Source: Parachlamydiales bacterium (GTDB lineage: Bacteria; Chlamydiota; Chlamydiia; Chlamydiales; JABDDJ01). Taken from it: a stretch of DNA of 64,000 nucleotides. The stretch covers positions 1-64,000 of the forward strand of contig JBAZCF010000012.1 of assembly GCA_041671045.1 (NCBI GenBank), written 5' to 3'. Each line of letters begins with the position of its first letter. The stretch's first letter is position 1. The notes below the pieces were generated by a model. The model saw nothing but the letters and a program-made list of their open reading frames with translations, was not told the origin of the DNA and did not search any database. Both the position numbers and the translations under genes were made by a program. This document shows positions 34,701-43,700 of the stretch, piece after piece.

Positions 34701-37700
34701 TCCGGCAACAGGCCGATGATGTTGAGAAAAATCTGGTGAATTATAGAAGGGATAGGACTAAAAGAGTAAAAGAAAATCTTGCAGATCAAAATATCGAGGA
34801 ATTACAAAAGACTTCCGGGACGGTTAATGACCTGACAAAACTTATAGATCCGCAACACTTAAATGTAATGTCTTCCATTGAAAAAGGTGTGCCGGTAGAA
34901 AAACCGGCGATGAAAACGGCTTTTGACGGACTGACCCAGACATACCGTCAGTTACATGCGTTGCGTAACAATCCCGCAAGACAGAATACCACCAAACAAA
35001 TCGAGGATGTCCAGTCGGTTATATCCCAAAACCTTAATGCTATTGTGGATAAATATCAACAGGTGTCGACCATGGATGACAAGGTGACCCTGGATGAAAT
35101 GGCAAATCTTTCCAATAATATTGCTTCACATATAAAATTTACCCAAGATGCCAGAAAAGTTAAGGAAGAAACTAATGCGAAAAGCCAGAAATCTCGGACT
35201 AAAAGGAATGGACGAAAAAGCGAAGGTGTACGGACAGATGTTACAGAAGAGCAACTGGGGGGCGAATCGAAAGAAGAAACGTCGGGGAACGTATCAGAAG
35301 AAATACCGTCCGTTCCCGAAGAGACCAGTGTAGAAGAAACGCCTACCGATATTGAACAGGCAAAGCAGAAACTTGCCGATGCCAAGAAACTTCGCAATGA
35401 ACATAATCGTAAGATCAGTGAACTCACCAGTCAAATCGAATATGATGAACATAATCTTGCGGCACAGTCTGGCCAAACGGACGCGGCCAGTATTGCCGGG
35501 GCAAAGATTCTCGAAGAACGTATTACCAAGGCCAAAACCGAAAAAGCGGAATTGGAAAAAACCTTGCCGGATATTAGTAAGGAACAAAGGTCTGTCAGAC
35601 AAAAAACAATAGACTCCGCTGAAGAACAAGGGTATGTCCATTTACCGGTAGGATCAGACCAACTTCGGGGTGCCGGACTTAAACAATCTCGTAATGAAAA
35701 GATTCTCAATACAAGAAAGAATGTAAAAGAAGGAGATGTCGTTGAGATTAGTTATAAAGAAAGAAAAGATTTTACCAAAGAAGAACTTGCATACAAGTCT
35801 TCCGTTCACCCGGAAGGGTATGATCATTTGTTGACTGCCGTAGTTAATGGACAGAGTATTGGCGGTATACCATACAGGAGTGAAACCGATAATGCTATTG
35901 TCAAAGCAATCAAAGAAGGATTGAAACCAAGACTGGTTATAACGGAACGTCATGGGGAAGGAGTAACCTTTGAGGTAGTAACTGAAAAGACTGGAACGCA
36001 AAAAATACTGGAAGAGACTGCAAAAGAAGTAGCCAGTCGTGTTGAGGAAGAACCTTCTGCATACAAAAAGAAAATGAAAGGAGAGGTCGATGAGATCAAC
36101 AAAGCGCTCGATCATCTTGGACAAAGTTTTAAAGGTCTGTTCAAGATCAAAGGCGATCAGGATTTGAATCTTGGTATTATCCCCAATGATATACGGGACA
36201 GCATTTTTGCCGACCTATTAAAGATCGGCGCTGAAGTATTGATCAGGATACCGGCTATAACCGGGGCGGAACTGATAAAGACTATTGGAAAGTTGATTGT
36301 GGATGCAGGATATCCCAAAAGATTCTTGATGTACGTGGACATGTTTGCCGACACACTTTTAAATGCTTTGGGCGTCATTAATGATTTAGAGAAAGGATAT
36401 AACCAGTTCCGGAATAAATTTAATAAGTTCTCTGCAGAGGCATGGTACACCTCTTCAGACGAGAAGATCAGGGCTCTTCGCAAAGTGTTTTCCGGAATGT
36501 GGTCAGTTATGTTGGACAACGGCATATTGGAACCGGAACGGGAGATCTATAATCTTTGCCAGGATAAAGCATTTTTGGAATCATTCAAAAATGAAAACAG
36601 TGTCTATTACCATATTATCAATAATATCAAACCAGTCAATCCTGAACTGGCAAAAGTCTTACTGGATGATAATGTCATTACTTTTGAAGAGATGGTATCG
36701 TTGAAGAATTTCTATTCAGGGCTTACCTTGATGCCGACTTTTTACATTCATCAGTCCAGCACTAAATTTGGCGATAAATTCCAGATACTCAATTCCAATC
36801 AGAATGACCGGACACATGACTGGTCTAAAATAATCAAGACTACACTGGAGACTTTGATATATGGCGATATTAAGACCGACAATGAAAAGGCATTATCTAC
36901 ACTTGTGACGGATTATGTAGGACGTGGAAATAAAAATTCTAAAGAAGCAATCATACGGAATAAGTACCGTGGTGATGAAAAGCAGATGCGTGCCGAACTG
37001 ATCAGTCTTTACAGTGAGTTCCTTTCCAAAATCACTGGTATACACGAAAATATCTGGCGGTATTATTTTAATTCTTCCAATGAAAAAGAGTTTATGGCTG
37101 GCAAAGATGGTAAGACGGAAGGTGTTGCTTCTATTATCTATTATTTACAGGAAGGTAACATTGCTTATACAAAAGGTGGAAATGGAACTTATATAAAAGG
37201 CGCTATTGATTATTTCCTTGTCACACCTAATATTAAAGGAGTAAACAGCAATATTGTCAAACTGGTGAATTCCACTATGGATTCTCAACATGTCGCTTTG
37301 TTCTATAACAATATCAAAGGTGACCGCAAAACCAGTTTTGAACAGTTGAGCGACATTGTTATTTCCGCACGTAATGTGAAAGAAAAACTTGCCCATGCAT
37401 TTTATCAGGACAATCCTATCCTGAAACACCATGAACAGTCCGGTGAAATACAACTGGGCAAGTTTGATGGGGTATCGAATAAATCTACTAACAATAATAT
37501 CCTTGCCGACGACCTTTCCGATGAAGACTATATTTTATCCCAGTTATTACTGTTTCATACCGGAGATAAGGCATACCGTCATTTCATAGGACAGTTTGGT
37601 GATAAAGGACAGATATATGACATTGAAACGCCAAAGTATGCTGAAGCCAGGAGGACTTACCTGGAACTGTTGAAAAAGTATGAAGGAAAATCCGACATAC

Positions 37701-40700
37701 TCAAACTTATGGCAACCGAAGAAGAACTTAAGGCGACAGCAGAAGAACTTATTGCCATTATCAATGGTAATTCAAGTGCTTTTGGTTTTAACGCAACCAC
37801 GCCTATAAATGTGATTCGTCAATTCGCCAGGAGTTTTGTATTTAACTATGCTATTAACAAACATTACAGTGACCTTATCTTTCATGGAAGGATAGAACAA
37901 TATAAGGATATGAACCTTATGGTCAAACGTGCCGGAAGCAGTAACTCGCCGGGTTACGTTCCTGACATGTATATCGATGGTGGAATAGGATTAAACCAAA
38001 AACATGCAATTCTAAACAACCCGGTAAGTACAAAAATACAAGAGAAGCTTGGATTAAAAAAGCCATTCGAAACAATGGATGGTATCCAATTCATGACCCG
38101 TGACTTTGCTGATAAAATGGAGATATCCATGGGAAGTATCTTTGCCCGGGTGGAAGAATTCAGCAAACTTAACAGCGTGAAATCGCTTTATTCTATTGTT
38201 AAAAACAATGGAGACCGGGGACTGACCAAAACCAACCTTGTTATTATCGATGAAATTGCCGATGCCACACCAGGAAAAATATTTGAAAAGATTCATAAAA
38301 TGATGATTGATTCTGGGGCTGAAACATTATCATTTATAGATAGTGGAACTAAATTTGCCGATGGGCCAGTTAATAATGTTTTTAAAGATGATGAATTTAT
38401 TGGGATAGAAGGAAAGTTACAAGTATTCGACCGGCCAAACAGCAATTTTTTCATTCAGCAGGATCTCCGTCATGATATCATACCGGAATTCAAGAAACAA
38501 TCCATACAGACTATCGGGAACTTTATCAATCTTACCAATGCAGAGCAGATAACCGAACTTTGGAATAAGATACAGGAACAGGTAGTGACCAAAGTGACTG
38601 CAGAAATGGATGGTATGACCGACCAAGGATTGCGTGATATGTTACTGGAGGAAGTCGACCAGGAACAACTGCCGGAACTGTATGACTATGTGAAAAAAGG
38701 CGGTAATGTACGCAAACCCAATCCGTATTTTGAGAGTTTATTGAATGGTATCAAAGCCTCATATATAGGAAGGAAAGCATTGGAACGCCGTGTAAATCGT
38801 GTTGCCTTGCAGGAGATACCCGTGGGTGATGTACCATTAAGACCGCCACGGAAGACCGCAGATGGCAAACATGTTTTGTTGGCAGAGATCGCCTGTAACA
38901 TAAAAGGTGTCCGGTACATGTCCGATTCGCCTTCTTTTACAAAACTGGAAGATGCCATAACGTATATCCGGCAGAATAAACTTGTCGACTTGATGAGTGA
39001 GAATCAAGACGGGATACAAATTGTCAATGCATGGGAAATAGAACAGGAAAATGGATTATATTATATCCCTGGAGAACCTGTCATGGTTACCCGTGTACCG
39101 GCTGACGACCTGCATTCGCATACCCTTGCCCGGGCCAGGATGAAACTTCGTGATGCAGGGAATGTTATCATGACCGACTCGGAATCGCAAAGTATTGCCG
39201 GCAGTGACAACGATGGTGACATGCGTTATTGTGAATCGTTTGTAAAGGCCAAGGACGGTCATATCGTTATCAATGACACTTCTGTTACCGGAATGCTAAA
39301 CCAATCTATGATGCTTGTATTGGACGAATACAGGAATGTAAGAAACTTTGACAGGATACGCGAACAGATCAGCAAAGACAAGTATGATGCTATTATTAAA
39401 AAGGCGCAGGACAAGGCCAGTTTGTACAAACACAATAATTTTATCGATAATGTAAATACCCGCAAGCAAAATGTCGTTGGCGGAAAAGTGATCAGCATAA
39501 CGGCAAAACTCAATACGACTTACGATTTTATAAAACGACTGAATATAACCTTAAAGAAAACATCTGTTTTTGGCAAAGTGAAAATAACTGGTTTCTCAAC
39601 AGATAAGTTCAGTCTTTTAAAACACCATATCGGTAATCTGTTAAATCTTGCATTGGACAACGCCAAGGACCCGAAGATAGAGTTTTTAGGATTTAACGAG
39701 ATTACTGCCGGTATGTTTGTAACTGCACTGGTAAGTGATAAAAGCATGGATGAAATGTCCAAGACTCAACAGGAAACGGCGATTATTGAACGGATAAAAC
39801 AAATCAGTGAATACTTCAACAGTGGGATAGGACAGGAATTTATTAGACTGGAACGTACCAGAAAACGTTCCGACAGTCAGAAAACCATAAAAGACACCTG
39901 GAAAGCATTGCAACATCAGTTTGGCAAAGACTCGGTCAATGAGTTAAAAAATCTTTATTATCTTAACAAAGATGTCAATCAACTCACTACTTTCATCGAT
40001 ATCTCACGCGAAATCCCGCCGAGTGCCGAAGAATTTGCCAAAGTAGACGAAGCCTATAACCGGATAAAAGACAATGACCTTAAGAATATCGATGTTGGCA
40101 ATGCATTCCCAGGCGGTAACATATCCGTATTCTTAAAAGGTGCACAGGTGTCTTATGAACAGGCCGCAAAACTTGTCTATAGTGAAGCGACCCAGTGGAG
40201 TCCTTTCTTTAAAAAGGTTATGAATGAGGTGTTTTTGACTGAACAGGTGTCTGAAGAACAGGATGCATTAGATGTCAGTGGAACCCAGAGTCATGGGAAG
40301 AACATTCGCCAGGACGAATATGTGTCGGCTTTCTACAAGTTTTTCAATAAACTTTATTCTATCCTTGCCATGGACAATGGCAGGACGGTAAAACAACTTT
40401 ACAATGACGTTGTAAAAGCCATAGAAGGTGATATTACGAATAACAAATTCCTTGCTTTATTACAGGTCCGTATCGATACCAAAGAGAATACCAGCCGAAT
40501 AGAAATACTTTCTAACTATAAAAAGTCCGATATTTCAAAGGAAGACCTGGAGAGGATCCATGAAGATTTCAATGCATTGCCTCTAACGGTTAAGCAAAGT
40601 GTTGTGCTTTATTCCATGCATGAATATGGTATCACGGTAAGCAGTTGGGGCGGTAACTATTCAAAACTTTTCCCGGTGGAATTCATGATTGAAATGGATA

Positions 40701-43700
40701 AAATTATGGAACCGTTGAGGGATTTAATTGTGACGGACAGTTCTGCAGACCAGAACCGGTATGGCAATATCTTTAAGTTTGAATTGAAAAAATTGTTCGG
40801 CAAGACAAAGTGGGATTGGAATCGATATCCTTTTGATGTGAATTTGAAAAGAAAGATTGCAGAGGATTTACTGGTAAAGATACAGAATGCACAAAAGGAA
40901 AAGATGTCGAATACAGACATTATGAAAATTGTCAATGAAACTGTAAATATCCCAGGAAGACCCGAAGTAAGGGAGGCATATAATGAATTGGTAAAGATGG
41001 CAGGTGAGAAGGACTTTGTCGAGTTCCTGACCGACATTGTCAATCGTGGCACTCCTGGTGAAACAAAAAATAAACCGGAAGTAATAAGACCTAAAAAAAT
41101 CATATCAGGTGGGCAGATCGGTGGAGATCGTGGCGGACTTCAAGGAGCGAAAGATTTAGGTATCGAAACGGGTGGTTGGATTCCAAAAGGATTTAAAACT
41201 TCCGAAGGAAACAAACCAGAACTTGGTACTGAATATGGGTTAAAAGAAACAGAAGGTACTGATTATCCCGAACGTACCATGAAGAACGTTGATGATTCCG
41301 GTGGAACAATAGCAATATTATGGGGACAAAGTGTTGGAACAGGAAAAACTATCGGTTATGCCCAGACTCATAATTGGCAGTATGGAAATAACAAGTCCAG
41401 TGATGTTGGATATAAACCAGTATTGGTTATTACAACTCATAATATTGAAGATGCCGCACAACAGTTAAAAGACTTTGTAAAACGCAACAGTATTGAAGTA
41501 CTGAACATTGCCGGACATAGAGAGACTTCACAACCAGGTATTCAGGAATTCACACGACAAGTCATTATAAAGGCATTTGGTGAACAACCAAAACAGATGA
41601 TGGAAATATGGCCATCGGTACAATCTGTCCGGGATGAATTTAAACTCGACCGATGGGTCACCATAGATGACAAACCTAAAAAGATAAAACGTGTCTTTCC
41701 CAATGACCAACGCCTTTCAAACCTTGTCGATGCCATTAATGTCAAGTATCCTTACATGGATGCATATGCAGTCCAAATGGCTGACGGTTTCAAAATAGAG
41801 ATCATAGAAGACTTCAATAAACCCCGGCAACATTCTTCCATCAGTCCTCTTGGTGAACTGTATGCCAATGCCGACCCGGAACTGCAGGATTATATCGTTT
41901 CACATTTTGCCAAACTATTTCCCGGTGTAAAGATATTTTCCAGTCGTACAGATTTTGACAAGTTTGTTATAGATTCTTTCGGTTCCTTATCGGATGTGAG
42001 TTTGAATACCATTGGAATGACTTTCCGTGGTGCCGTGTGGATCGACCCGGAACGGGCAGTACAGTCCACCTTCTTCCATGAACATGCTCATATTTATTGG
42101 GCCATGTTACCCAACAGCAATCCTATCAAAAAGAAATTACTGGAGATGTTCGGCACTGAGGAGGATGCAGTCATTGCCATAGGTCAGGCCGGGACAGAAT
42201 ATGCACAGGTCATGAAAGACGGGAGCAACTGGGAGAAATTCCAAGAACTTTTAAAACAGTTCTGGATTGAAGTTAAAAATGCTTTCGGACAGGTGGATCG
42301 CGGCGATGTGGCCATGATCATGGCTAAAAATATTTGGCATAACAAAGACGGTGTTATTCCTGTCTCAGAAAGTCTTAATGCCATTCGGTTCATGAAAGAT
42401 GAAACTACCGGAATAGACTTCGATGAAGAAAAACACCGATATATTGCTTCTGACGGAAAGACTATCTTAGTGTCCGTAACACAACTGGAGGGGTCCTTAC
42501 ATCAGGTTCTTTTTGATCCGGGGATGCAGGTAAACTATTCCGTTCAAAAAGAAATTAAGGAACGGGCGGAAAAAAACCTGCCAGCATGGTCTGCAGAGGA
42601 TGTAGAAAAGCGTAAGACGGATTTGATGAACAAATGGGCAAGAAGTCCGGAAATCGGAAATGCCATCCACGCTTCATTACAAGCATTAAGAGCGGGGCAA
42701 CCTGTTCCAAAGGAATATTCCCGTATGTTTGCCAAAGGAGTCCTGGAAGACTTTACCAAGACCACAGAAGAGCAGTTTAAGATACTCAATCCAAACGGTG
42801 ATCCGGAACTGGCAGAACAACTTATTGCAAGCGAAGAGGATTTCATTGCCGGACATGTCGATAAACAAATTGTATCGGAAGACGGGATTACCGTCATTGA
42901 TTTCAAGACTTCGGACAAACGGGTCTGGAACGAGGACGGGGAAACCTTGTCGGATGATTATACCCATGCTATCAATGTCCGCCGATATATCAGTCCTTTT
43001 GAAAATATTAAGGACAATAAGCAAAACCATCACAAGATACAAGTCAATCTCTATGGACGTATCCTTGCTAAAATGGGAAAGAAAGTCAAACAAGGGATCA
43101 TACAACCTGTTTATTATGAACTGGACAAAAACGGTAAGATCAGCAAGGTAGAATTTGAAAAACCTATTGATACCAATTATGCAAAGCATACCGATGCGAC
43201 CGACCGGATCATTATGAAAAACCGGATCATGCAAAATGATATCCAAAATGGTTATGAACATGATGAGGATGTCCGGTATGAAGGATATAGCGATGTTGCT
43301 CTTGACAACCAAAGGACAGCCATGGCGGAACTGCAATCCAGTCTTAACGTAATGTCAGGAGAGACCCTGGCGAACATATCGGAAGATTCGGCTTCACGCA
43401 TATTGGGTAAGGGACACTTTTTGATTAAAGAACATCTTGTCGAACTCGGATTTTCAGAACAGGAAGTGGCCAAAATGGATCTGTTCACCGCTTTGTCTCA
43501 TTTTGTCAATGAGGAAGGTCGGCCCGGAGACATTGGTCCCGGCTATAAAAAGGCTGCATTGAAGGATGATCCGGCCATGAAAATACTGGAAGAGATCAAA
43601 ACATTAGAACGATTGGCCAGTTTCGAATATGAAGACATCAAAAAGTATGAATCACAGTCCAGAGATTACAACTCTCCTTTGGGAATCCTGATTCATAACT

